Positions 35,225-44,217 of a stretch of DNA of 64,000 bases are shown here, piece by piece (the stretch's first letter is position 1; every line of letters begins with the position of its first letter). The DNA is taken from positions 1,612,001 to 1,676,000 of the forward strand of contig OZ240685.1 of NCBI GenBank assembly GCA_965199135.1. Direction: 5' to 3'. Below the pieces are notes generated by a model. It was not told the origin of the DNA. It saw only the letters and a list, made by a program, of their open reading frames with translations, and did no database searches. Made by a program: the position numbers and the translations under genes. This DNA is from EB88 sp965199135 (GTDB lineage: Bacteria > Acidobacteriota > Terriglobia > Terriglobales > Acidobacteriaceae).

Positions 35225-36748
35225 CTACTCTACGTGGTAATTCGGTGCTTCCCGCGTGATGATGACGTCGTGCACGTGGCTCTCGCGAAGGCCTGCATTC
35301 GAGATGCGCACGAAGCGCGCGTTCTGCTTCAGGGCGGCGATGGTCTCGCAGCCCAGGTAGCCCATGCCGGAGCGTAGACCGCCCACCAGCTGGTGCACCA
35401 TGGCTTCGAGCGGCCCACGGTGGGGCACGCGGCCCTCGATGCCTTCCGGCACAAACTTCGCCAGGCGGTTCTGCCCGTTGCGCTCACGGTCGACGACCGC
35501 TTCGGCCCGGGTCGGCGCCTGCTCGAGATCGCGCGAGCTCTGGAAGTAGCGCTCCCCGGAACCCTGGGCCATCGCGGAAAGTGAACCCATGCCGCGGTAA
35601 GCCTTGAATGACCGGCCCTGGTACAGGATCGTCTCGCCCGGGCTCTCGTCGACCCCGGCGAAGAGGGAGCCGATCATGATCGCGTCTGCCCCGGCTGCGA
35701 TCGCCTTGGTCAGGTCGCCCGAGTACTTGATGCCGCCGTCGGCAATGATTGGAATATCCCGCTCACGGCCTGCGCGGAAGGCCTCGGAGATCGCGGTGAT
35801 CTGGGGCATGCCTGCGCCCGTGACCATGCGCGTGGTGCAGATGGAACCGGGCCCGATGCCGACCTTGACTCCGTCTGCGCCTGCATCGATCAGCGCGAGG
35901 GCGCCCTCGTAGGTCGCGATGTTGCCGGCCAGCAGGTCGACGTTCGGGAAATGCTTCTTCACTTCACGCACTGCTTCGAGCACGCGCGAGGAGTGCCCGT
36001 GCGCAGAGTCGATCGAGAGTGCGTCCACCTTGGCGGCAATCAGTTCGGCGGCGCGCTCCAGGAAGTCTCCGGTCGCGCCAATCGCGGCCCCCACACGCAG
36101 GCGGCCCTGCTCGTCCTTCGAGGCGTTGGGGTACTTGAGCTTCTTCTGGATGTCCTTGACGGTGATCAGGCCCTTCAGCTCGTATGCGTCATTGACGACC
36201 AGCAGCTTCTCGACACGGTGATCATGGAGGATCGCCTCGGCGTCTTCAAGCGTGGTGCCGACCGGGACCGTGATCAGGTCCTTCTTGGTCATGACGTCGG
36301 ACACAGGGATGTCGGTGCGGGTTTCAAAGCGGAGATCGCGATTTGTCAGGATGCCGACCAGCCGCTTGCCCTGGGTGACCGGAACGCCCGAGATTTTGTA
36401 GCGGCGCATCACCTCGAGTGCATCCGCGATCAGGCTCTCGGGCCCGATCGTCACAGGGTCGACGATCATGCCGCTCTCGGAGCGCTTGACCTTGTCCACT
36501 TCGGCGGACTGCTGCTCGATCGAGAGGTTGCGATGGATCACACCAAGGCCGCCCTGCTGCGCCATCGCAATGGCCAGACGGGATTCCGTGACCGTGTCCA
36601 TGGCCGCTGACAGCAGGGGAGTGTTGAGGGTGATCTTGCGGGTGAGGCGCGTCTCGGTGCTTACCTGGTTCGGAACCACTTCGCTGAAGGCAGGAACGAG
36701 CAGGACGTCGTCAAAGGTGAGTGCTTCGGGGATCGGATGTTCAATCAT
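35225..36748 (-). CDS. guaB: Inosine-5'-monophosphate dehydrogenase
   Basis: 507 residues. It converts IMP to XMP with NAD+, the first committed step of GMP synthesis. The TIM barrel is interrupted by a CBS pair (about residues 94-205), which typically senses purine nucleotides. The catalytic cysteine is Cys304 in GIGPGSICTTR; the flap has GMGSLSAMAQGSGERYFQ, and the C-terminus has EGRVPHRGPLEAMVHQLVGGLRSGMGYLG. The N-terminal FDDVLLVPAFSEVVPNQVS is also diagnostic. Its downstream partners are unrelated secreted proteins. Confidence 0.97.
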   Translation of the reverse strand: MIEHPIPEALTFDDVLLVPAFSEVVPNQVSTETRLTRKITLNTPLLSAAMDTVTESRLAIAMAQQGGLGVIHRNLSIEQQSAEVDKVKRSESGMIVDPVTIGPESLIADALEVMRRYKISGVPVTQGKRLVGILTNRDLRFETRTDIPVSDVMTKKDLITVPVGTTLEDAEAILHDHRVEKLLVVNDAYELKGLITVKDIQKKLKYPNASKDEQGRLRVGAAIGATGDFLERAAELIAAKVDALSIDSAHGHSSRVLEAVREVKKHFPNVDLLAGNIATYEGALALIDAGADGVKVGIGPGSICTTRMVTGAGMPQITAISEAFRAGRERDIPIIADGGIKYSGDLTKAIAAGADAIMIGSLFAGVDESPGETILYQGRSFKAYRGMGSLSAMAQGSGERYFQSSRDLEQAPTRAEAVVDRERNGQNRLAKFVPEGIEGRVPHRGPLEAMVHQLVGGLRSGMGYLGCETIAALKQNARFVRISNAGLRESHVHDVIITREAPNYHVE

Positions 36749-37092
36749 GATGAAGTTACCGCGCGGGGAAAGATAACCGTCGCCCGGCCTTCGCCTTATT
36801 GTAGCAACTTGTTCTCAGACTCCTTGCTCTTGGGCCGACGCAGGCCAGCTTTGCCGCACGCGGTGCGTATCGCACCACAGGCTGGGAGGCTTTCTGCGCA
36901 GAATGGGCCTATTTGCAACTGCGACTGTTACTTGTTCATCCCGGGCAGGCTACTCACCTAAAGGCAGGGGTGCAAGGTTGAGGTTACTGAAGAGCAAACT
37001 AGAATATGACGATTTCGTTTCTTTCCAGGTAAGTCCCCTCCATATACTCGGCGCAGTCAGTAACAGGCCATCCCCAGAGCCGACCGAAACTT
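36749..37092. other. Intergenic stretch between guaB and the acyltransferase gene
   Basis: 344 bp between divergent genes. Apart from the promoter-like pair at 36978-37005 facing the acyltransferase, I see nothing definite. A TACAAT sequence on the minus strand near 36806 could be a -10 element for guaB but lacks a convincing -35 box. No RNA gene was recognised. Confidence 0.5.
36978..37005 (+). promoter_or_regulatory. Putative sigma-70 promoter of the acyltransferase gene
   Basis: TTGAGG (36978-36983), a 16-bp spacer and TAGAAT (37000-37005). Local AT content is higher than in the surroundings. It lies 88 bp before the ATG at 37093. Confidence 0.45.
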
Positions 37093-38280
37093 ATGCCAGT
37101 TGAAGAGCTTGCGCCTTTGGCGCCTTCCGTTGCCCCTGTCTCCCTGCATGCCGATGCGCCCGCCGTCGCCCGGTCCCATGCTCGCTACTACCGGCCCGAA
37201 CTCGATGTACTGCGCGCGCTGGCATTTCTGCTGGTCTTCAGCTCGCACGTGCTGCCCTTTCCCCACGCTGCCGCAGACTTCACTCTGCTCTCCGCGGTGC
37301 AGGAGGGCGTCTCGGGCGGCGTGCCGCTCTTCTTTATCCTGACCTCGTTCCTGATCACGGAACTGCTGCTTCGCGAGCATGAAGCCACAGGCACGGTGCA
37401 CATTCGCGCCTTCTATGTGCGACGTATCCTGCGTATCTGGCCGTTGTATTTCCTCGCGCTTGGATTGGCATTTGCGCTGCCGCATGTGGCGCACAGCTTC
37501 GACCCGATCGGCCGCTGGCTGCTGCCCTTCCTGCTGCTGGGCGGTAACTTTGTGATTACCAGTCACGGCTGGTTTCATAACCCGCTGCTCACGCCGTTGT
37601 GGAGTACGCCTGTGCAGGAGCAGTTCTACCTGCTGTGGCCGCTGCTGTACCTTGCCTTCGGCGTCAAGGGCATCCTGCGCAGCGCGTTGGTCCTGCTGCC
37701 GCTGGCCTGGGCGCTCGACTACATGCTGCCCGCGATGCACTTTACCCGCAGCCCCGTGCTCTGGTGCAACAGCGTGAACCAGTTTCAGTTCTTTGCGCTC
37801 GGCTCGGTGCTCGCAGTGCTGACCCACCGCCGGACGCTGCGTCTCTCCGGGCTGCGGCGTGGGCTGCTCTTTCTGGGCGGCGCCGCGGCGTTCTTTCTCT
37901 CCGGCACACCCTTCCACTTCATCAACGATTTCATGCCGGCGACGCCGCTCCAGACACTGGCCGGCTACCTGTGTCTCGATGCCGGCTGCGTGATGCTCTG
38001 CCTTGCGCTGCTGGGGATGCACGTTCCCTCGTGGCTGCACCCCATGACGTGGCTGGGCAAGATCTCGTTCGGGATGTACATCTTCCACTACACGCTGCTG
38101 GCGATCGTGGCGGTCGCGGTCAAGAAGCTGCACTTTCCCTTCGCGCTGCAGCTTACGGCGATCTACGCGATGACGCTCCTGCTCTCGGTGGCTGTGGGCA
38201 CGGTGTCCTACCGCTACTTCGAGATGCCCTTTCTGCGTCTGAAGAGCCGATTCACCTTTATCCGCTCCCGGCCGGCCTAG
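37093..38280 (+). CDS. Membrane acyltransferase, acyltransferase-3 family
   Basis: 395 residues with about ten hydrophobic segments. The family entry motif YRPELDVLRALAFLLVFSSHV contains the conserved Arg and His, followed by FFILTSFLITELLLREHE and RAFYVRRILRIWPLYFLAL. Members such as OafA and NodX-type proteins move acetyl or other acyl groups onto sugars of surface polysaccharides or antibiotics. The substrate cannot be told. It is a single gene with its own promoter-like site and a terminator hairpin after it. Confidence 0.9.
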   Translation: MPVEELAPLAPSVAPVSLHADAPAVARSHARYYRPELDVLRALAFLLVFSSHVLPFPHAAADFTLLSAVQEGVSGGVPLFFILTSFLITELLLREHEATGTVHIRAFYVRRILRIWPLYFLALGLAFALPHVAHSFDPIGRWLLPFLLLGGNFVITSHGWFHNPLLTPLWSTPVQEQFYLLWPLLYLAFGVKGILRSALVLLPLAWALDYMLPAMHFTRSPVLWCNSVNQFQFFALGSVLAVLTHRRTLRLSGLRRGLLFLGGAAAFFLSGTPFHFINDFMPATPLQTLAGYLCLDAGCVMLCLALLGMHVPSWLHPMTWLGKISFGMYIFHYTLLAIVAVAVKKLHFPFALQLTAIYAMTLLLSVAVGTVSYRYFEMPFLRLKSRFTFIRSRPA

Positions 38281-38290
38281 GGCCTTGCGT

Positions 38291-38319
38291 AGCCCTGCGA
38301 CCCCCGTCGTCGCAGGGCT
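38291..38319. terminator. Bidirectional terminator hairpin
   Basis: A 10-bp perfect stem, AGCCCTGCGA (38291-38300) with TCGCAGGGCT (38310-38319), around a 9-nt loop. It lies between the convergent acyltransferase and flavin reductase-like genes, 10 bp from one stop and abutting the other. Confidence 0.6.
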
Positions 38320-38320
38320 G

Positions 38321-38983
38321 CTACTTCGGGCGGTCGAGGTCGAAGCGGTCGCTGGTGTGGATGTAGGTCGAGCCCGCCATGCGGCCCACTGCCTTCAACT
38401 CCTCTGGAAGCACATGCATCCCAGCCGCGAGCACGTCCTCGCGCACATGGAAGCGCACCACCTGGCCGAGCACGATCGAGCCACCCATCACCTTGTCGCT
38501 GACCTCGACAATCTGCGTGAGCCGACACTCCATCTGCACCTTGGCTTCGGCAACACGCGGAGCATCCACCGCGACGCCGGCGATTGCCGTGACGCCAGCC
38601 CGTACAAACTCGTCTACATCGGGCGGCAGCTGGGCCGCGGTCTGGTTCATTGCTTCAACCAGCTCGTCCGAGACAATATTGACGACGAACACGCCAGTGG
38701 CGCGGACGTTCTCAAGCGTATCCTTGGTCGATCTCAGGCCATCTTTCGCCTCGCGGAGCGAGGGGCAGAAGCATACAACCGGCGGGTTGGCGCTGGCCGC
38801 CGTGAACCAGGAGAAAGGCGCCAGGTTGCGCACGCCGCTTGCGTTGACTGTAGAGACCCAAGCAATCGGGCGCGGCACCACGGAGCCAGCGAGCAGCTTG
38901 TAGTTGTCCATGGGCGTAAGCTCTGCGGCGTCAAAACTCCTCGTGCCAGTGGTGCTGGGGGGCTGCTGTGTGTGTACGGCCAT
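38321..38983 (-). CDS. Flavin reductase-like (DIM6/NTAB type) FMN-binding protein
   Basis: 220 residues from the ATG at 38983, which has AAGGA upstream; an ATG 66 bp earlier adds residues without family character. The split-barrel motif VVPRPIAWVSTVNASGVRNLAPFSWFTAASANPPVVCFCP is typical of FMN-binding flavin reductase-like proteins, as are the DTLENVRATGVFVVNIVSDEL and ECRLTQIVEV segments. Relatives bind FMN and serve as reductases or as undefined flavoproteins. The partner is unknown, since no monooxygenase lies next to it. Confidence 0.85.
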   Translation of the reverse strand: MAVHTQQPPSTTGTRSFDAAELTPMDNYKLLAGSVVPRPIAWVSTVNASGVRNLAPFSWFTAASANPPVVCFCPSLREAKDGLRSTKDTLENVRATGVFVVNIVSDELVEAMNQTAAQLPPDVDEFVRAGVTAIAGVAVDAPRVAEAKVQMECRLTQIVEVSDKVMGGSIVLGQVVRFHVREDVLAAGMHVLPEELKAVGRMAGSTYIHTSDRFDLDRPK

Positions 38984-39121
38984 CCGGGTATGCCATCCTT
39001 GAGGTGATCCTGCTAGAAGGATGGATGCGTTCAGCCAGCCGGTTTGCATCTACCTTGTATTGCGGGCGTCACGCCTGTGCGCCTGCTATGAGCCCCACGG
39101 CTGAGGAGAAAGTCGCTCTGC

Positions 39122-42100
39122 ATGTTTGAATTTCACATCTCGCGTGCTGCCCGCGACCGCTACGGCGTCTCGGAAGTCCTGTTCTCGTTCGACGGCAATG
39201 CCGTGTTTGCCAACCCTGCTGCCAGCCGGGCGCTGGCGCACCGGATGAATGAAGTGCGCGCGGCAGCGAAGGAGCCCTTCGAGCCGGTGCAGCCGGCTGC
39301 CCTGTTTGCGATGGGGTTGATCGATGAAGCCGCACATGCGCTTTTCGAGTACTACCGGAAGCATGTCGCTCCGAACTTTTTGAGTGAGGCGCTGGCGTTC
39401 TTCGGGGCGCAGGTGGGCGAGTCCGAGCTCGAGAAGCTCCTGCTCACCTTTGTGGAGACCTTCCCCGGCGAGAGCGTGTACACCGGCAGGGAGACAGCGC
39501 AGGAGTGGCTGCTCGGCACGAGCGAGGATCTGACCCATCGCGAAGCCGCCCTCGAAGAGTTGATGTTGCTGTGGTTTGAGAACCGCAACCCGGCATTCGT
39601 GCCCTTTCGCGAGCTGTTCGATGAAACGCCGCTGATTGCGTCGACCGTGTATCCGGACGTCGCGGCGGCGCTGCCGGAGTTCTTCGCAGGCCAGCCCGAG
39701 ATCGGGCAGGGCGGCGGCGGCGTTTTCGCGTTGTTGACGACCATTCTTTCGGCTGGCGGCGTCCTGAGCGACCAGTTGTCGCTGCTGCGCGGCAAATGGG
39801 GCTTTGCCGTCGAGCCTTTCCTCCGCCGGCTGATGCTTGCGGGCGATGTGCTGAAGGAAGAAGAAGTCGCATTGTGGCTGCAGTTCAACCCGCCCACCGC
39901 GGAGACTGCGGCGCGTCGGACCCGCTTCGGCGGCTGGGGCGATGGACATGCCGAGGTGCCCACATATACGACCACGCCGGACGAGTACGAAGGCTTCTCG
40001 CCCGACCAGGACTGGATGCCGCGCACCGTCATGATCGCGAAGAGCACCTACGTCTGGCTCAACCAGCTGTCGCGTTTCTACGGACAGGAAGTGCTGCGGC
40101 TCGACCAGATCCCGGATGAGGAGCTCGCAACACTCGCGCGCCGCGGCATGAATGCGCTGTGGCTGATCGGTGTGTGGGAGCGCTCGCGCGCCTCGCAGAC
40201 AATCAAGCGCCTGTGCGGCAATGCCGACGCTGTGGCCAGCGCGTACTCGCTGTATGACTACCGCATCGCGGAGAATCTTGGTGGCGAAGCAGCGTATCGC
40301 GATCTTCGCGATCGGTGCGCACGCTACGGGATTCGCCTGGCAAGCGACATGGTACCGAACCACATGGGCATCGATTCCACCTGGGTCATCGAGCACCCGG
40401 AATGGTTTCTTTCGCGGCGGGACACGCCCTACCCTGCCTACACCTTCAATGGCCCCGATCTCTCGGGCGACGACCGCATCGAGATCAAGATTGAAGACCA
40501 TTACTACGAGCAGACCGATGCTGCCGTGGTGTTTCAGCGTCGTGACAAGTGGACCGGTGATACGCAGTTTATTTACCACGGCAACGATGGCACGAGCTTC
40601 CCGTGGAATGACACGGCTCAGCTCAATTACCTGAGCGGCGTGGTGCGCGAGCAGGTGATCCAGACCATCCTGCAGGTCGCGCGGCAGTTCCCGATTATCC
40701 GCTTCGACGCAGCGATGACGCTTGCAAAACGGCATATCCAGCGGCTTTGGTTTCCGGCGCCGGGTGCCGGTGGTTCTATCCCGTCGCGGGCCGAGTCTGC
40801 GATGACAACAGAGGACTTCGACCGCGCGATCCCGGAGGAGTTCTGGCGCGAAGTGGTCGACCGGGTCGCGAGGGAAGTGCCCGGGACGCTGCTGCTGGCC
40901 GAAGCCTTCTGGCTGATGGAAGGCTACTTTGTTCGCACCCTCGGCATGCACCGCGTCTACAACTCGGCGTTCATGGTGATGCTGCGCGACGAGGACAATG
41001 CGAACTATCGCAAGGTGCTCAAGAACACGCTGGAGTTCGATCCGGGCATCATGAAGCGCTATGTCAACTTCATGTCGAATCCGGATGAGCGTACGGCGAT
41101 CGATCAGTTCGGGAATGGTGACAAATTCTTCGGCGTCGCCACGATGATGGCCACATTGCCTGGGCTGCCGATGTTCGGGCATGGGCAGGTGGAAGGCTTC
41201 ACCGAGAAGTACGGCATGGAGTATTACAAGCCGCGCTACGAAGAGTGGTCGAACGATGCGCTTGTCGAGCGGCATAATCGTGAAATCGCGCCGCTGCTGC
41301 ACGACCGGTCGCTGTTCGCAGAGAGCGATCACTTCCTGCTCTATGACCTGTGGAACGAGCATGGCGGCGTGGAAGAGAATGTCTTTGCGTACTCGAATCA
41401 GCGTGACGGGCGCCGCGCGCTGATTGTCTACAACAACAGCTATACCGGCGCACGCGGTACGCTGCACCAGTCCGCAGCCTATATGGACAAGGGGGCCGGG
41501 CAGCTGCGGCAGCGCTCGCTGACCGATGCGCTCGGACTGCCGACGGATCACTCCGTGATTCTCGCGTATCGCAATTCTGCGACTGGCCTGCAGCATCTGC
41601 GGCGCGCGAACGAGTTCCATGAACGTGGTCTCCATGTTGATCTGCGTGGTTACCAGTACATGACGCTGCTGGACTGGCGCGAGCTGCGGCCGGATGCAAC
41701 GCATGCGTGGGATCGCCTGTGTGATCTGCTGGGCGGCCGTGGTGTGGAAGACATGGAGAAGGCGCTGCTCGCGCTTGAACTCGAGCATGTGCACCATGCG
41801 CTTCGTCAGACGCTGGAGCCGCGTCTCGTGCGCGAAATAGCGTCGCTTGCTGTGCAGACACCTGCCGTTGTCAAGGAGGATCCCACGCTGCTGCCGCACA
41901 GCGAAATGCTCGAACACTGGTTCGAGCATGCGGGCTCATTTATTCAGAAAGCACGTGCCGAGTACTTCAAGCGAGTGCAGCCGCCACCGCCGGACAAGCC
42001 GCGGATTGCTGCTGAGGAGAGTGCGATCCTTGACGCAGAGGCGATCAATGAACAGGCGCTCACGTCGACCCGCCTGCGTGAGCGCATGCAGGCTGTGCTG

Positions 42101-43039
42101 CGTCTGCCACTCACCGAGAACAGTTTCGCGGGGTCCTGGTCGCGAGAAGCACGCACGGTGTTGCCAAGTGCGAGTCCACTGGCCAACGCAGGTTGGGTGT
42201 GGGCGCCAGTCATAGCCTATGTTGTGCTCGCGGCATTCGGCGAATCACTCGACATGGCGTCTCCGGCGACGCCGGCGCTCTGTGCCTTCGATCAGTTCGG
42301 CCTGCGCTCGGTGCTTGCAGAGGCGTTTGCTGCCGTCCAGTTCTCGGGTCAGGATACATGGCGTGCCGCGGCACGTGTGCGCATCGCGCTCTCTGCCGGG
42401 GTGCAGCCTGCGGAGGCCCAACCGCGCGGTAAACATGCGGAGGAACTGCTTGCTGCTCCTGCCGACAAGCAGCTTGGCCTACCAGGCGCCGCATGGCAGG
42501 ATGGCGATGTGCGCTGGTTGACGGGCGTTCACGAGCACGCCGGAAAAACCTACTTCAACAAGGAATCATTCGAGCAGATGCTCTGGTGGCATGCGCTGCC
42601 AGACCTGTTGCAGATCTCGACTCAAAGTGTCCTCGATCCACAGGAGGTCGAGCCTCTGGCCATGGAGATCCACGCTGCATTGCAGGCTGCGGAGAAGGCA
42701 GGCTACCAGCTTGCCGGAAAGAATGGAGCGCATGAAACCGAGGAGGAGCATGCCGGCGCTGCGATCCGGAAGTTCGCAGCGGTTGTTGCGGAGGATCCGG
42801 AGGCCGCTGTTGTGAAGACAGCGGTGATCCCGCCGTCGAAGCCGCGCCGGAAGCCACTTGCACCAGGTGCGCCCGAGCCGGAAATCGCAAAGCGGATGGA
42901 CGATCTGAAGAGCGACGCCGAAGCACCTGTGCCTGCTCCGGTTGTAAGTGCAGTGGGGCCTGCGAAGAAGGCGGCGAAGAAAGCTCCGGCCCAGATGGCG
43001 GATCCTAAGCCGGTGCCACCAGAAAAGCAGAAAAAGTAA
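39122..43039 (+). CDS. Very large GH13-type alpha-amylase family protein
   Basis: 1305 residues. An N-terminal region of about 330 residues, helical and of unknown fold, precedes a GH13 barrel: GMNALWLIGVWERS, SDMVPNHMGID, RFDAAMTLAK with nucleophile Asp529, LLLAEAFWLMEG with acid/base Glu594, and FMSNPDERTA with Asp655 as the likely third carboxylate. The barrel is followed by about 500 mostly helical residues and a Lys/Pro/Ala-rich end (PAKKAAKKAPAQ). There is no signal peptide, so it is probably cytosolic and acts on glycogen or maltodextrin-like glucans. The exact reaction is unknown. It stands alone. Confidence 0.85.
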   Translation: MFEFHISRAARDRYGVSEVLFSFDGNAVFANPAASRALAHRMNEVRAAAKEPFEPVQPAALFAMGLIDEAAHALFEYYRKHVAPNFLSEALAFFGAQVGESELEKLLLTFVETFPGESVYTGRETAQEWLLGTSEDLTHREAALEELMLLWFENRNPAFVPFRELFDETPLIASTVYPDVAAALPEFFAGQPEIGQGGGGVFALLTTILSAGGVLSDQLSLLRGKWGFAVEPFLRRLMLAGDVLKEEEVALWLQFNPPTAETAARRTRFGGWGDGHAEVPTYTTTPDEYEGFSPDQDWMPRTVMIAKSTYVWLNQLSRFYGQEVLRLDQIPDEELATLARRGMNALWLIGVWERSRASQTIKRLCGNADAVASAYSLYDYRIAENLGGEAAYRDLRDRCARYGIRLASDMVPNHMGIDSTWVIEHPEWFLSRRDTPYPAYTFNGPDLSGDDRIEIKIEDHYYEQTDAAVVFQRRDKWTGDTQFIYHGNDGTSFPWNDTAQLNYLSGVVREQVIQTILQVARQFPIIRFDAAMTLAKRHIQRLWFPAPGAGGSIPSRAESAMTTEDFDRAIPEEFWREVVDRVAREVPGTLLLAEAFWLMEGYFVRTLGMHRVYNSAFMVMLRDEDNANYRKVLKNTLEFDPGIMKRYVNFMSNPDERTAIDQFGNGDKFFGVATMMATLPGLPMFGHGQVEGFTEKYGMEYYKPRYEEWSNDALVERHNREIAPLLHDRSLFAESDHFLLYDLWNEHGGVEENVFAYSNQRDGRRALIVYNNSYTGARGTLHQSAAYMDKGAGQLRQRSLTDALGLPTDHSVILAYRNSATGLQHLRRANEFHERGLHVDLRGYQYMTLLDWRELRPDATHAWDRLCDLLGGRGVEDMEKALLALELEHVHHALRQTLEPRLVREIASLAVQTPAVVKEDPTLLPHSEMLEHWFEHAGSFIQKARAEYFKRVQPPPPDKPRIAAEESAILDAEAINEQALTSTRLRERMQAVLRLPLTENSFAGSWSREARTVLPSASPLANAGWVWAPVIAYVVLAAFGESLDMASPATPALCAFDQFGLRSVLAEAFAAVQFSGQDTWRAAARVRIALSAGVQPAEAQPRGKHAEELLAAPADKQLGLPGAAWQDGDVRWLTGVHEHAGKTYFNKESFEQMLWWHALPDLLQISTQSVLDPQEVEPLAMEIHAALQAAEKAGYQLAGKNGAHETEEEHAGAAIRKFAAVVAEDPEAAVVKTAVIPPSKPRRKPLAPGAPEPEIAKRMDDLKSDAEAPVPAPVVSAVGPAKKAAKKAPAQMADPKPVPPEKQKK

Positions 43040-43045
43040 GTCGTT

Positions 43046-43090
43046 CCAGACAGAGAAGCGGAGCCCCGAGGCTCCGCTTCCGTTGTCTGG
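43046..43090. terminator. Bidirectional terminator between GH13 gene and nrdB
   Basis: An inner 11-bp perfect stem (GAAGCGGAGCC at 43055-43065 with GGCTCCGCTTC at 43070-43080, loop CCGA) is flanked by outer CCAGACA/TGTCTGG pairing. It separates two convergent genes. Confidence 0.75.
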
Positions 43091-43100
43091 AGGGTGTTGA

Positions 43101-43150
43101 TCAGAACTCAGCGCTAATTAGAACTCTTCGTTGATTAGAACTCTTCGTGG
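43101..43150. repeat. Tandem duplication of the nrdB 3' end
   Basis: The 15-bp sequence ATTAGAACTCTTCGT occurs at 43117-43131 and 43134-43148, and a degenerate third copy (TCAGAACTCAGC) lies at 43101-43112. Read on the minus strand, each copy encodes the last residues Glu-Glu-Phe (Ala-Glu-Phe in the third) and a stop codon. Only the copy nearest the gene is used. Confidence 0.8.
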
Positions 43151-44160
43151 AAGGCCACTTCGCCTTCGACCGCGACCTGGTAGGCCGACACGCGACGCTC
43201 GAAGAAGTTGGTGAGTTCCTGCACATCCTGCAGGTCCATGAAGGGGAAGGGGTTCTGCGAACCGAACACCTTCGCCATGCCGAGACGCTCAAGACGCTGG
43301 TCGGCAACATACTGCAGGTACTCACGCATATCGCGCGTGGACAAGCCGGCTACACCACCGGCGAGCAGATCTTCCGAGAACTGCAACTCGGCATCAACTG
43401 CTTCCTTCAGCATCTCGACCACCTGCTGTTCCATGCGGGCGTCGAACATACCGGGGTGCTGCGCACGTACCGTGTTGACTACTTCGAACGCGAACTCAAG
43501 GTGCGCGCTCTCATCGCGGAACACCCAGTTCGTGCCCGCCGCAAGGCCGTGCAACATGCCACGCGAGCGGAAGAAGTAGACGTAGGCAAATGCGGCAAAG
43601 AAGAACAGCCCTTCGATACAGCTCGCAAAGCAGATGAGGTTCAGCAGGAACTGGCGACGGTGCTCCTCGGTCTCGAGCGTGTCGATCTCCTGGATGGAGT
43701 CGATCCACTTCAGGCAAAAGTCCGCCTTCTTGGAGATGGACGGAATGGTGTCGACGGCGGCGAATGCTGCGTTGCGCTCTGCAGGTTCCGGAATGTAGTT
43801 GTCGAGCAGCGTGAGATAGAACTGCACATGCACAGCTTCCTCGTACAGCTGGCGTGAGAGATACAGGCGCGCTTCCGGCGAGTTGATGTGCTTGTACAGG
43901 TTCAGCACCAGGTTATTCGAGACGATCGAGTCGCCGGTCGCGAAGAATGCGACCAGGCGCTGAATGACGTGCACCTCGGCTGGCGTCAGGCGCTGCTTCA
44001 GGTCGACGAGGTCGGTCGAGAAGTCGATCTCTTCCACGGTCCAGGTGTTCTTGATGCCATCCTTGAACATTTCAAAGAAGGTGGGGTACTTCATCGGACG
44101 CAGGGTCAGGCACATCCCTGGGTCGAGAATGGAATCGGGTACATCAACGGATGAAGACAT
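43135..44160 (-). CDS. nrdB: Class Ia ribonucleotide reductase, beta subunit
   Basis: 341 residues, ferritin-like R2 fold. The diiron ligands can be placed as Asp77, Glu108, His111, Glu183, Glu217 and His220. The radical tyrosine is present as Tyr115 (EAVHVQFY), which makes this a tyrosyl-radical rather than a manganese/phenylalanine type. The C-terminus AFHEEF is the tail that docks into NrdA. It lies 57 bp downstream of nrdA. The coding sequence of the tail is repeated just after the stop. Confidence 0.96.
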   Translation of the reverse strand: MSSSVDVPDSILDPGMCLTLRPMKYPTFFEMFKDGIKNTWTVEEIDFSTDLVDLKQRLTPAEVHVIQRLVAFFATGDSIVSNNLVLNLYKHINSPEARLYLSRQLYEEAVHVQFYLTLLDNYIPEPAERNAAFAAVDTIPSISKKADFCLKWIDSIQEIDTLETEEHRRQFLLNLICFASCIEGLFFFAAFAYVYFFRSRGMLHGLAAGTNWVFRDESAHLEFAFEVVNTVRAQHPGMFDARMEQQVVEMLKEAVDAELQFSEDLLAGGVAGLSTRDMREYLQYVADQRLERLGMAKVFGSQNPFPFMDLQDVQELTNFFERRVSAYQVAVEGEVAFHEEF

Positions 44161-44217
44161 GTGTAACTCCTTTAGTTACAAACCTGTGACGTGCTGTTTC
44201 GATCAGTCGCGCGGCTG

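Noticed and set aside
39086..41929. 947-codon open frame on the minus strand
   Set aside because: It is antisense to the GH13 gene, which has motif support. High GC content with G/C third positions leaves long open antisense frames; the translation is Arg/His/Gln-rich and not protein-like.
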